From assembly GCA_032718475.1 (NCBI GenBank), contig JAUCBJ010006913.1, positions 16,113 through 80,112 of the forward strand: a DNA stretch of 64,000 nt, written 5' to 3'. The notes beneath the pieces were generated by a model. It was given only the letters and a program-made list of their open reading frames with translations. It did not search any database and had not been told where the DNA came from. Positions within the stretch are counted from its first letter, which is position 1. Every line of letters begins with the position of its first letter. Below, one piece after another: positions 54,460 to 64,000 of this stretch. Made by a program: the position numbers and the translations under genes. The stretch comes from Nemertoderma westbladi. Taxonomy: Eukaryota > Xenacoelomorpha > Nemertodermatida > Nemertodermatidae.

Positions 54460-55233
54460 TTAGGCAAGATTAAATATTTTTGATTGCCTCCTGAAGTCAT
54501 TTAGTGATATTACATCTTTTTCAAATAGTCTCTTCAGAATTGCCATTCCCTCATTAAATACATTTGAATGTCCTTCTCTAGCCGCAGACAGTAATTTTTC
54601 TAGTCTGGATTTTAATTCAAATACATCATCAGATATAAATTTAAACCCACCACCCTGATTAATCATTCTATTTAATTGTCTCACCCTTTTGCTCCGGATG
54701 GAACCCTCCACCTCATTTACCAAGTCTTGATATTCTTTCAGATGAATAACTGAATATTCTTCAAGTGGTAATCCTTTTACTAAATCCACAAGTTCTTGAG
54801 TAATTGCATATGTATTACGCTTTCCTTGAATTCTCATTAGCCAACGAGTTTTATCCACCTCTACAGTTTTACCACCTATTTTGAATCCATCTTGTGAAAA
54901 TACTGGACGAATCGTTTTTGGCAAGTTTTGATCAATATTTCGAAAATCTATTCGAAATTTATCTTGAAACTCCTGAATTCTTTGTTCAGATCCACTTTGA
55001 TTTGGAATTGGGAGATTTTTAATACTATTGTCCAAATTGTCTAAAGACTTGATTACTCTGTCGGTTTGTAAAGTACTTTGCTCTTGAACTTTTTCTTGTT
55101 CTGTGATTATTGGTTGAGTGTACAGGTTAACGCTGTCCATTAAATTTTGTTGTATTAATTTATTCTTCAGGAATGTGTTTTTCACTTTTTTTCTTACATC
55201 ATGTAAATCATCTAATTTGTTAATATATGACAT
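54460..55233 (-). CDS. Conserved Polinton protein (DUF8207-like)
   Basis: 257 residues from ATG 55231-55233. The longer frame starting 45 bp upstream overlaps the ATPase gene's end and is less likely. The N-terminal half is coil-like (L-D-N-L-D-N-S-I-K-N-L). The middle reads G-F-K-I-G-G-K-T-V-E-V-D followed by I-T-Q-E-L-V-D-L-V, close to the 'identity-then-short-strand' pattern of DUF8207 proteins common in Polintons. The C-terminal half is helical and basic with N-Q-G-G-G-F. Function unknown; it lies between ATPase and penton, so it is probably virion- or packaging-related. Confidence 0.5.
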   Translation of the reverse strand: MSYINKLDDLHDVRKKVKNTFLKNKLIQQNLMDSVNLYTQPIITEQEKVQEQSTLQTDRVIKSLDNLDNSIKNLPIPNQSGSEQRIQEFQDKFRIDFRNIDQNLPKTIRPVFSQDGFKIGGKTVEVDKTRWLMRIQGKRNTYAITQELVDLVKGLPLEEYSVIHLKEYQDLVNEVEGSIRSKRVRQLNRMINQGGGFKFISDDVFELKSRLEKLLSAAREGHSNVFNEGMAILKRLFEKDVISLNDFRRQSKIFNLA

Positions 55234-55246
55234 CTTTTTAATATCA

Positions 55247-55993
55247 CTAGAAAAAAATACTTGTATAACAACGCTCATCTCTTTTCTTTCTAGTATTTAT
55301 TAAAATATATTTAAACTCTTCAGGATCATACCACTGGTTAGAAGCAAGTTTTTTAAATTCATCTGATGTTATACCAATATCAATGTCCCGAAGTATACAA
55401 TCTAAACTGCGTTGAGTTTGACTGAATAATATGAAAACATTGGCATTTTTTCTAATAAAATGTCTATCTAAACCATAGAATGACTGAGTTAAATAGATAC
55501 AACAACAGTTATTGTGACGACCTTTTGTAAAAATATCTCTTTGGAAGTCCTGTTGTTTGTTGGTGACACAGTCATCAAAAACAATTAGAGTTTTTGACTT
55601 ATTATTTTTAAGTTCATCTAAGTCCGTTATCTCTTCAGTCAATGTAATGTCAATTCTTTTATTTTTATCAACATGTCCAGGGGTTCGTGCAGCCTCATTA
55701 CATAACTCTTCAATTTCATTAATATTTAAATTAAAACCATTATCTTCTGTATAAATTTTGAATAATGCATTAATGCTTGATTTCTTTAAATTATTCTCAA
55801 AACCATGTAGTAGAAATTTGAAATAAGGTTGATGACATGTTGTTGTATAAATTACCAGTTTTTCAAAGTCTAATATATTATCAGCAGTTAACATCTCAAA
55901 AAGCAGATGCGTTTTCCCACATCCTGTTGCACCTATGATTAAGCACATTAAGGGTCTTGCATTCATTTTATCACAGTGTTGGAATTTATTCAT
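55247..55993 (-). CDS. Genome-packaging ATPase (FtsK/HerA, A32-like)
   Basis: 248 residues. Walker A G-A-T-G-C-G-K-T (21-28), Walker B T-L-I-V-F-D-D (135-141), then C-C-I-Y-L-T-Q (164-170) with a sensor-like Gln and a basic R-H-F-I-R-K (177-182). The order and size match the HerA-FtsK packaging ATPases of Polintons, virophages and poxvirus A32. It would drive DNA into preformed capsids. Complete frame from M-N-K-F-Q. Confidence 0.88.
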   Translation of the reverse strand: MNKFQHCDKMNARPLMCLIIGATGCGKTHLLFEMLTADNILDFEKLVIYTTTCHQPYFKFLLHGFENNLKKSSINALFKIYTEDNGFNLNINEIEELCNEAARTPGHVDKNKRIDITLTEEITDLDELKNNKSKTLIVFDDCVTNKQQDFQRDIFTKGRHNNCCCIYLTQSFYGLDRHFIRKNANVFILFSQTQRSLDCILRDIDIGITSDEFKKLASNQWYDPEEFKYILINTRKKRDERCYTSIFF

Positions 55994-56021
55994 TTTATAA
56001 TATCAGCATAAAAAATGTATA

Positions 56022-56762
56022 TTAAGCACTTTCTACATTCAACAATAATATTGAACAATCTCCTGTAAATAACATGGGTAATCGCTTACTTTTACAATAG
56101 AAATAGAGCTTATGACCTTGTTCTGCTTTTATATTATAATCAATAGTTTTACATCTCTTTGACATAGAATCTAGCCATATATCTCCACTGAATTTAAACC
56201 AAATTGCTAGAACAAATACATTTTTTTCTAGTGTAAGGTTTGTGGTTTTCTCATCATCTTTAAAGTATTTTATAATCGTTCTTGAGTCAGGTCTAAACTT
56301 TAATTGAATATTACTCAGATTTCCATTTGATATGTTATATTTTTTTATACATTCATTCTTGATCATAGATAAATTTTCTTCCACAAACTTTTTGCTTGGA
56401 AGAATTGAAACTTCTCTTCTTAATTCTAAAAATGTTTCTAGCAAGCTGCCATGCTTCAACTCTTGTTTGTCTATCACATCTTGAAGATGTTTAAGTTCTG
56501 ATCTGAGTTCTAGTTGTAATGAATTGAGTTGATATTTATTAGTATTATACATATCATCCACATATTCTTTGGTTGCTCCATCGTCTATTTCTAATGGTTT
56601 TTTTACTTTCTTTATTGAATTATAACACATATCTAAGTCATTTAGCATTTTATCTCCAATAACATTGAAGTATCGATGATCTGCAAGTGGTAAAGATATT
56701 CCAAATTTTTCTTTAGAATATATTGCACTGCCAAACATATTACATGGTATTCTGTTACTCAT
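56022..56762 (-). CDS. Fibre-like coiled-coil virion protein
   Basis: 246 residues from ATG 56760-56762. An upstream in-frame start would add a 53-residue Tyr/Ile-rich leader over AT-rich DNA and is less likely. Residues ~56-70 read P-L-E-I-D-D-G-A-T-K-E-Y-V-D-D, the type of linker found in trimeric tail-fibre proteins ('...A-x-N-K-x-Y-V-D'). A coiled coil (~72-140, E-L-R-S-E-L-K-H-L-Q-D-V-I-D-K) and a compact beta-rich C-terminus (~180-246) follow. This shaft-plus-head layout suggests a receptor-binding fibre. No specific family is recognised. Confidence 0.55.
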   Translation of the reverse strand: MSNRIPCNMFGSAIYSKEKFGISLPLADHRYFNVIGDKMLNDLDMCYNSIKKVKKPLEIDDGATKEYVDDMYNTNKYQLNSLQLELRSELKHLQDVIDKQELKHGSLLETFLELRREVSILPSKKFVEENLSMIKNECIKKYNISNGNLSNIQLKFRPDSRTIIKYFKDDEKTTNLTLEKNVFVLAIWFKFSGDIWLDSMSKRCKTIDYNIKAEQGHKLYFYCKSKRLPMLFTGDCSILLLNVESA

Positions 56763-56796
56763 TTTATATATATATAACAAAATATATATAAAATAA

Positions 56797-57081
56797 TATA
56801 GCCGAAAGGATCTTGCACAAAATATATTTGATTTCACAGAGAAGGAACTGGATCTACTCGATATCTTTTGGTTTCCAGCATTCAACAAGAGTTGGATTGT
56901 TCTTGATAGAGAATTAATCAAAGAATGGTTCTGTGATTCGACTGATAAACATGCTGTTACTAATTTTTATAACAGGATTTTAATTAAGAAATTTCAACAG
57001 GGATTGCATAAATATAATATCAGCCCTTCATGCATGAAGACTTGGTCAAAGGTCTATATATACCTTTCATCTATATTGTAA
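56797..57081 (+). pseudogene. Plus-strand fragment resembling an MSV199-type domain, no start codon
   Basis: The gap between fibre and protease genes holds a + strand frame of 94 codons with no early ATG (the frame opens after TAA at 56794). It has protein-like composition: F-W-F-P-A-F-N-K-S-W-I-V-L-D-R-E-L-I, then K-H-A-V-T-N-F-Y-N-R-I-L-I. This looks like the MSV199 domain of insect poxvirus and iridovirus proteins, though only by eye. It is the only sizeable reading frame on the opposite strand in the element and seems to be a 5'-truncated gene remnant. The remaining 57082-57195 is noncoding. Confidence 0.4.
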
Positions 57082-57195
57082 ATTGTATGCTTTCATATAA
57101 ATATAATAAATCAAAGGTTACTTTAGATAACATCTCTCACGACTGGTAAATGTTTAAAAAAAAAAATAGGTATGATGAGAAATGATTGATATATC

Positions 57196-57621
57196 TCACT
57201 TTAAATTTAGAATTATATCTATGAAATCACCCCCAAGGTTTAGTTTATACAAAACATATAATGACAACTGACCACAATGTGATTCATTAAAATTTTGAAC
57301 ACTAAAAGTATTTCGAATCTTTTCTGTTTTGCTTGGGAATATATCAATAATTTCTGTTAATGGAGGTAGACCATAGGAATCAAAATAGTAACACACATTG
57401 TTATGATTTAAATGAAAAGCACTCCAATGAATACCCCTTTCATCTAAGGTATGGATATTTGTGATTACATTTAAGGGTGTTTGGCTTGTTGGTAAATCAT
57501 TAATTTCATCTCGCATACATATATAGAAATTTGGTATTTCTAGTTCTTTTGCATACTTGATTAACTGAAAGTTGGTTGTTGAGTTTTTCCCAAATCTTTT
57601 TAAGAAGTCATCTATATTCAT
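57196..57621 (-). CDS. Adenain-type maturation cysteine protease
   Basis: 141 residues. Catalytic His65 in G-I-H-W-S-A-F, Asp81 in Y-Y-F-D-S-Y-G, and Cys116 in N-E-S-H-C-G-Q-L-S-L-Y, with a Gln (109) seven residues before the Cys as in adenain (oxyanion hole). This is the C48/C5-like fold of adenovirus and Polinton proteases, which cut virion precursors after Gly motifs. It is shorter than adenovirus adenain (about 200) but normal for Polintons. It is followed after 5 bp by the polymerase gene in the same direction. Confidence 0.88.
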   Translation of the reverse strand: MNIDDFLKRFGKNSTTNFQLIKYAKELEIPNFYICMRDEINDLPTSQTPLNVITNIHTLDERGIHWSAFHLNHNNVCYYFDSYGLPPLTEIIDIFPSKTEKIRNTFSVQNFNESHCGQLSLYVLYKLNLGGDFIDIILNLK

Positions 57622-57626
57622 TTTAA

Positions 57627-59800
57627 TTATATGAAATATAATTTTTCGAGTCCATGTGGATATGTAGTGATACCATTAAAATCAATAAATCTTTTATCAT
57701 CAAAAGCACTGAATGCCTTCTTTTTTAAAGATTGTAGATATATTTCATGATTTTTACTTCCCAACAATGTTACCTCTCGAAAAATATTATTATTTTTACC
57801 TTTCAATATATTTTCATAATCCTCATAGATTATTTGTTTCTCAACGACTGATTTAGTAATCCCCTTCAATCGTTTAGTTGTATTGATTTTAGGTTTGCTT
57901 GAGTGAATGGAATTATAATTATCACAAACAAAATCTTTCACAATATTCTGAAGCTTTCTAACTACTTTCACTGTCATTTCTTCTGTTCTGAACGAATACT
58001 GTTTTGACCTTATAAAGCATGCATCTGCTATTGTTTTACCACTTAGCTCATCTTTGAATTTACCGACCACCTTTTCATTTTCAGTACTATAAAGTGAATG
58101 ATCTAGTGGATATCCTGAAGTATCCAATGTATATTTGATATCTTCCATATCTTTATAAACATCATCAGTATATATATTTAGAAAGAGAGCATCAGTATCT
58201 TGATATAGTACTTGATTCATTGGCCATCTTTTATTAATAACATTGTAATAGTATTCATACATTAATAGCTTTGACAAATCCAAAATACACATTCCAAGAT
58301 ATAGGGGCTTATCAAAACAAACTTTCTTGATATGTTTTTGATAAATGGCAAGATCCTTATTTAATATAGTTACACCTTTATATAATGGATGACTTTGAAT
58401 TTTCAACCCTCTTTTCTCTAAATTTACAATTTCTACATTTACCCTATCACGAATATTTTCTACAGTTTTCCCATAAAAGCTATTATTCATCAACTTCCAT
58501 AAATCTTTTTCAAAATTAGTCTTACCCAATGTCCTTTGGTCTGTGTTAAGATCAATATATGGTTTCAACCAAGCTTCTTCAATGAATGAGATTACTCTAT
58601 GAATTTTTGAAACTCTCAGTCCCATAGATTTATAAAATTCTAATAGTCTGTGATGAATAACATATTTGTATTTATTATTAACATCAAGAATTAGCTTTGG
58701 TATATTTCCTAATTTTTCATCATTAACCTCAAGGAGGTTTGTCTGATAATCACTCAGTTCACAGTTTTCAATCAGTCTTTTTTCTGGAGCTAAGGGGAGG
58801 TTTCTAGTTTTGAATTTGAGATTTGTATCTGAATAGTCAAGGTCACATTCCATAATGTACGGTTTGTCATAGTTAAAAGTATTTGGATCTTCCCACTTGA
58901 AATCCCTTATTGGAAGCTGTTGACTCATCGCCCACCCATATAGATTATTTGCATCCAAATAGAGTAGAAAATTTGAAGGGTTATTTTTATCAAAGTGTGA
59001 CAAATACTTATTGTTTGCTTTTATAATTCTCTCACCTAAAACTCCAGAAAAACCACCTCTGATCCCTTTTTCAAACATTAGTAACATATCATAATCAGTA
59101 AGCAATTCCAATTGTACTCCAGTATATTTTAAACCTTGTCCGAGTTCGCTCGACCTAGTAGTAGTAGTAGTATATTTTAAACCACATTGCCAAGTCAAAC
59201 CTGGAGTTGAGTAACAGTGACAAGGGTCAATCTCATGATGTTCAAGAAAGAAATTTCTAAACTTTTCAAAGCAATCAGCTAATAGCAACACATCTGCTTT
59301 GAGGTATAGGTCATGGTATTCTTGCAAGGTTTTGCAATTGAAAGTATTCCAAACATATTCAGCATGTAAATATTCCTTTTTTGAAATATCATCATTTCGT
59401 AACTTTGAATAAAATTTTTCTTTAGGAGGTAGTTTTGTCTCTTTAAATTGTTCCAATGATGTAAAATATTCATATGGATATATACCTTTCTTTTTCATCA
59501 AAGAGAATTGTTTATCATCTGAAAAATGTCTTCTTGTAATGTTTAAATCTGATTCCCGCATCGATTCCACAACAACTGCTAATGATTTCCGGAAGAATCT
59601 GTAGGTATCTAAAAATCGTAAATTATCAAATTGGAAAGAAATATATTCTTCATTTGTTTTAGGGAGAATTTTTAAATGCTGCTTCTCTGTTTGTTTAAGT
59701 GCCAATTCTTTTACAAACAGATGAGAGTCGTAACCTGATAAATTGTGAAAATAGACAGGAATGAACTTTGTAACCCAACCTTCATGTAAATTACAACATC
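57627..59800 (-). pseudogene. Protein-primed DNA polymerase B, N-terminus cut off by LTR element B
   Basis: 724 codons are open from the LTR junction. Exo-type motif H-N-L-S-G-Y-D-S-H-L-F lies near 59720-59760, then palm motif A L-D-A-N-N-L-Y-G (~58955), motif B N-S-F-Y-G-K-T (~58484) and motif C Y-Q-D-T-D (~58205), all intact. The family runs above 1000 residues, so the terminal-protein region and the first exonuclease motif are missing. The frame reads out of the polymerase into the LTR at 59800/59801, so the gene is interrupted. A 48-bp in-frame insertion adds 16 residues near 59136-59183. It would replicate the linear genome from a protein primer in the intact element. Confidence 0.85.
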
Positions 59801-61048
59801 TGTAAAAGCTTTTGTGGGATAACTGATACGTTTGCCTTGGCTGGCCAGTTCCCCCCCCGGCGCTGGAATACTCTAAAAAAGGTTTTCTAACTGTATATAT
59901 ATTCCCCTCGCCCGCAAGGTACCTTTACAGGTGTTTTAACGGACATAAAAATCATTCTGCTATATACGTGTTTTAGCGGACATGGTAAGACAAAAACTTG
60001 TAATGCACAAACCACCTTTCACAGTTTAGCCGTGATGATTCATATTACGACATCTAGCAGCTGGTTGCTGACATGGAAACAGCCATTGGCAGCGTGGTTC
60101 TTTGTTTGGCTTGGGCCAATCAGGGCGGTTTTTCCTGTCGACGTGTAGCTTTCCTGGAAATCAGGGAGAGTGTTACCTCTGACGGGAGAGAGAGAGAGAG
60201 TTGTCACTTTTGTTGTTATTGCTGTCTAAGCCAGAAACACCGGCATTTTTTGGATAGATACTGCTGTACCGTGAACTGCAGAACGGCTTGAATTATCGAA
60301 AGTATAAACTGTTACCGCATCTTACTAACTCACTAACTTCACTAATTCATTAATCATATTGTTTGTACTGTTATTTTACCGTCAGTTATTAATTGTAAAT
60401 ATTTGTTGATGGAAATATTGCTATTTGGATAATACGGATAAATCACCCAATTCCCAATTTTCTTGATAACACTACAGGTTAGAGAGACCGGCTATATATA
60501 ACAATTGCGATTTATATTAATGTGGTGTGTATTGAATCCAATGTTATTTAGCAGACCCTACGCGAGTCAATTACTGCTCTCTTTATGTGTGATCAAATAT
60601 ACTGACTGTCGACAGAATAGTGTGAATGATTGTGATTGGTAACAAAGTATTTCCTAAAGAATACGTTTTATACTTTAATCATCAGCAGTATCGTTGCGTT
60701 TAGTATAAGTCTTAGTTCTGTTTAAATAGGTAAAGCGCCACGTCCTAAAGGAACTGTTAATATTTCCCGAAAGCCAATAAAATCTGTCAGAGATTAATTA
60801 TTAACGATCTATCGAATAATACATTAGGTATACACTACAACCTTACACTGTAATAATACAATTCAAGCATCCGAATTCAGTCTCCCGGGTGTAGATCCAT
60901 CGGGTGAATGATCGCGCATGGGCTGACTTCGGCTAATGTTTTGCGTATTAGCATAAATTATTGTCGTATGCTAAAGTGGTTTTAATTAACGAAAAGACAT
61001 ATAAATTTTGGCAGGTTAAACTGCTAAAGGTCTTCGAAAGCGCGAACA
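59801..61048 (+). repeat. 5' LTR of element B
   Basis: 1248 bp, TG...CA (ends GCGCGAACA). It shares with A's LTR (reverse strand) the termini, a GTGTTTTA(A/G)CGGACAT motif, the CCAAT-type box near 60110, and the AATATTTCCCGAA and GCGATCATTCACCC blocks. It has a (GA)n stretch at 60186-60200. Confidence 0.85.
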
Positions 61049-63278
61049 GTAACAGTTTAGGTTCTTATTGCAGTGTAGGTATTAAATACAGTTTAATACT
61101 GTTCTGACGAACAGTAACAGTTTATAATCTTATTGCAGTAAGCAATAAGGTTGCAAGTGTAGGCAGACTGAACCGGTACTTTGTAGGTCAGTAGGCCTAA
61201 CTGTCATCACCGGTACCGGTACTGCTGTACAAGTACATTAGTATTATTCGATTTGATTGTTGTATACCGGTAGGTCTTGGTACTTAATCAGGGAACGGCC
61301 GCCCTGATTTTTATTTGAGATTCTACTTATTTCTGTTGGTTTTATTTACTAGTAGGCTAATATTGAGCAGAAGGCGTGTGACCCTGCTCAGATTGTTCAG
61401 ATAATTGTAGGCTGAGCTGCTGTCTGACTGTGGTTGGGTTTGGAGAGATTACGGCGTGTGTAGAGTTTGTCTGATAAAGTGCCGTTAGTAAGTTGGGGCA
61501 GTCAACACTGTAAGGTCAATCCCCTCTTAAAGAGTAAGTCGTACTACCGTGTTAGCACGCATACTAACTAACAGTTTCAGAGTCTGCATATACTGTAGTT
61601 TATTTAGGCTTGATCGTAGTCTGCCAGTGTTTTAGCCTGTGTTTGTTTGTGTGGTCTGTTCAGGTACCGTAATAGTTATTACTCAAATATTTTGTAGGCT
61701 GGATTGTTGTCTAGCTATTTTTGGGTCTGAAGGGATTGCTGCGTGTGTAGAGTGGGTCTGATCAAGCGCCGTTAGTAAGTTGGGGCAGTCAACACTGTAA
61801 GGTCAATCCCCTCTTAAAGAGTAAGTCGTACTACCGTGTTAGCACGCATACTAACTAACATTTTCAGAATCTGCACATACAGTAGTTTGTTTAGGCTTGA
61901 TAGTAGTCTGCCAGCGTTTGGTTTGTATTTGTTTGAGTATTCTGTACGGGTAGCGTAATATTTATTATTCAGAGTTTATGCGATTATTCGCAACATTCAT
62001 GTCCCCAAGTTTATTCCTACAGTAATTGTGCTTGTTATACATACCGTTATAGTTAAACTAACCCCGGTACTACATCAGGGCTGCTTGGCGTAGGTAAAGA
62101 CTGACGACTTTGTGCTTCGGTCACTCCAGCAGATGCCGTGGTTCTTTTAACTGTTCAAGTATATTTAACTACTGATTATTTGTTATACCGGTACTTGTAC
62201 CTAATTTAGGGTTTAGAGTACAGTGCCTTCCGAAGTAATTAGTGTAGGCAGTATTTTGTGTTGTAAAGTGGTTGATAGGCACATTCGTTAGCTCTATTAA
62301 CTTCTGGGTAGGAACAATCCGTGATACATAACGTTGTACCTATAGCGATACGGTTATAGGTCGTCAGGCGGTGGTATTTTCCTATCTGGACAGTACAATA
62401 TATTTACTACTACTTATTATTCAAATACCGTAGTACCCTGTCTGTTGATAATAACCAGAAATCTAACCCTTTGTTAGGCTGGTTTGTAGACTTCCTGTAA
62501 AATTACCCTAAAAAATTCGTACGTAATATTTTGTTGTGTTTAATTAGAGAATTAATCTCACCCGTATCGTAAGTAATTTGTAGTATTAAGTAACTTAGGT
62601 AAATTAGAATTATCAGTTTTAGTGTCAAATAAATAGCACTTCACTGAGAAGCGTTCAGTTTCTGTTAAAGTAAACCCCCGGAAATAATAACATTTATTTC
62701 AAATATTGTCAAAAACCCTTTTTAAACGGGTATATATCTATTATAAATCAACTCAAACGATTTATAAATAGTAGGCCTGCCATACAAAACTAGGTCTCAC
62801 TATCAGTTGGACTACTGCTTAAATAACGGTAACAAAGTAAGTTAAAGTAACCAAGTAGCCCTAAAATATTCAGAAAATCAATTATTCTAAAAATAATTGA
62901 CATACCGGTACTTACAATAGGCTTATTATATTTATTTCTATAAATTTGAGCTGAAATCATACCGGTACTCTGTAATTAATTCTAATCCAGAATTATACTT
63001 ATATATTATAAGTGTAAGCTGTATACCGGTATTCATTATAGGCCTACTATATATATATATATATTTGTACTAAAATTATATACCGGTACTCTGTGACAAA
63101 TCTAGTCTGTAATAATACTTATATATTATAAGCATACCGGTATTCTAATATATTGTATATATCACGTTCCACTGAGTAACGGTACCGGTAATAAATCGCT
63201 AGGCTTGCGGTCATACTGAATTACTAGACTTGCTTTAACTGAAACTATAGTAGTAGACATTCGACTGTATAACTAAAC
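61049..63278 (+). promoter_or_regulatory. Leader of element B, repeat layout as in A
   Basis: It has no coding frame. A block with AGTAAGTTGGGGCAGTCAAC recurs with a 287-bp period (61484 and 61771). Near 62880-63150 ACCGGTA-containing units recur before ORF1. The equivalent repeats in A have periods of 288 and 117-128 bp. No TGG-led primer-binding site is seen right after the LTR. Confidence 0.6.
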
Positions 63279-64000
63279 ATGTCTGACACTCAGCAAAACC
63301 TGTCAGACAGTCTGATCGAGACCACTATCTGTGATTCAGATAGGAGAGTGGAGCGAATAATAGAGAAGTTCGGCTCACCTCCTACTGTAAAAAAGGTCAT
63401 CCCTCCAGTAGTATCAGACCCTAGGCTAGTCCACCATAGGTCCATCATAGGCACTCGGGCACAGGTAAAACGGGACCAAGAGGCAGCTGTCCTATCGCAG
63501 CAACATCTTGGTCAAGAACCTACTTCCCAGAGGCCAGATAGCTCCAGCAGTTCGGACACTGTAGAGTTGACTCCCGAACATGGAGTGCAGATGGCTGATA
63601 CAGTCTACTCAGACCCCCTTCTTACTCTTCCTGCTACAGTGCTGACTACTATACTCATTGCGGTGGAAGAACATCAAGTCGACTGGGCGAAGAATAAGCA
63701 AGCGACCCAAGATGATTACGCGGGATACGCCAGGGAAGAATTGATATCTATTGTTGAATCACAATGGAACTTTCCCGGACTCGGACTCCCGTTGGACCTG
63801 TCTGAGGCTACTTGGGAAGATATACACAGGATGGGAGTGGCTCAAAATACAATGGATCCAGCTGTTTGGAAGAGGTCGGCAGCAGGATATGTGCAGGGAT
63901 TCTTCGAATCCTTGGAGCGATTGGAAGAGCAGCTGTTTCGACAACCTCATGGACCTCAAGAGCAGGAAGAACTGCTATATCAAATACGCGAAAGAACTCT
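63279..64000 (+). CDS. ORF1 of element B (partial, runs off the window)
   Basis: The frame opens with ATG at 63279-63281 and has no stop up to 64000 (about 240 codons). The N-terminus M-S-D-x-x-Q-N-L-S-D-S-L-x-x-T-T is shared with ORF1 of element A; beyond about 16 residues the two diverge. Residues ~70-100 are polar and Ser-rich, the rest helical and acidic (E-S-L-E-R-L-E-E-Q-L). No Ala-rich coiled-coil repeat is seen so far. No enzyme motif is recognised. It likely plays the role of A's ORF1. Confidence 0.65.
   Translation, partial: MSDTQQNLSDSLIETTICDSDRRVERIIEKFGSPPTVKKVIPPVVSDPRLVHHRSIIGTRAQVKRDQEAAVLSQQHLGQEPTSQRPDSSSSSDTVELTPEHGVQMADTVYSDPLLTLPATVLTTILIAVEEHQVDWAKNKQATQDDYAGYAREELISIVESQWNFPGLGLPLDLSEATWEDIHRMGVAQNTMDPAVWKRSAAGYVQGFFESLERLEEQLFRQPHGPQEQEELLYQIRERT

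Larger units (their letters stand above)
48134..59800 (-). mobile_element. Polinton/Maverick (adintovirus-like), truncated by an inserted LTR element
   Basis: The left end AGTAGTATAG starts exactly where the satellite stops; Polinton ends typically begin AG. The element carries the hallmark set: protein-primed DNA polymerase B, retroviral-type integrase, adenain protease, packaging ATPase, and major and minor capsid proteins, nearly all on the - strand with short spacers. It is cut at 59800 by an LTR beginning TGTAAAAG, so the polymerase N-terminus and the right terminal inverted repeat are absent from the window. All other frames are intact, suggesting a young copy. The 6-bp target duplication cannot be checked because the right end is missing. 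Confidence 0.93.
59801..64000 (+). mobile_element. LTR retrotransposon B (related to A), 5' part, inserted in the Polinton polymerase
   Basis: It starts TGTAAAAGCTTTTG at 59801, directly after polymerase sequence, and continues off the window. Its LTR, leader and ORF1 start match element A in reverse orientation but are clearly diverged. The 5-bp duplication expected here would be ACATC (59796-59800). No second LTR is in the window. Confidence 0.85.

Overview
This is eukaryotic (animal) DNA: spliced exons, tRNA-derived SINE, LINE, LTR retrotransposons, long satellites and a Polinton/Maverick. No bacterial operon, rRNA or CRISPR is seen. The species cannot be fixed from the sequence; the mixture of repeat families fits a non-vertebrate metazoan best (inference).

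Host gene. Two short exons on the + strand (142-239 and 32720-32967) encode immunoglobulin I-set domains of perlecan/hemicentin type. The first ends in phase 1 and the second begins with the two bases that complete that codon, so they look like consecutive exons separated by a 32.5 kb intron. The rest of the window after 32968 appears to be the next intron, so almost everything else here is repeat and mobile DNA.

Intron 1 (240-32719) holds an old LTR relic (829-~1750), a 60-copy 27-bp array (2539-4158), a tRNA-type SINE (~4200-4388), a LINE reverse-transcriptase fragment (~6890-7825), and a huge 87-bp satellite (8032-23254, 175 monomers without a net length change, and 27594-31171, about 41 monomers). 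The satellite is split by a 4.3 kb non-LTR retrotransposon on the - strand with a cysteine-rich N-terminus, a coding minisatellite, a YADD reverse transcriptase and, after a frameshift, a zinc knuckle and restriction-like endonuclease. A second LINE tail lies at 32157-32450.

The second intron carries a 48-bp satellite (33581-33656 and 46974-48133) interrupted by a 13.3 kb BEL/Pao-like LTR element on the - strand (33657-46973). That element has 1193-bp LTRs differing at one base by eye and a 5-bp target duplication, TAGGC. It keeps gag and protease but has lost reverse transcriptase, RNase H and integrase.

Directly against the right edge of that satellite, at 48134, starts a Polinton/Maverick (48134-59800, all main genes on the - strand). 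It has a VLTF3-like factor, a membrane protein, a PSAP/PPxY micro-ORF, a pX-like membrane-active protein, a double-jelly-roll major capsid protein, a pVI-like protein, a phospholipase A2-integrase fusion, a penton-type minor capsid protein, a conserved DUF8207-like protein, a packaging ATPase, a fibre-like coiled-coil protein, an adenain-type protease and protein-primed DNA polymerase B. Together these are a replication, packaging, maturation and entry set, so the element is virus-like. It is broken: a second, related LTR element (59801 to beyond 64000, + strand) sits inside the polymerase gene, and the polymerase N-terminus and right terminal repeat are not in the window.

Order of events inferred: satellites first; Polinton and BEL element A into the 48-bp satellite; LTR element B into the Polinton. 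The most interesting points are the late-domain micro-ORF, the eight-fold TATA array before the integrase gene, the 15-bp-duplication insertion inside the polymerase, the hairpin in every 87-bp monomer, and the shared leader architecture of the two LTR elements.
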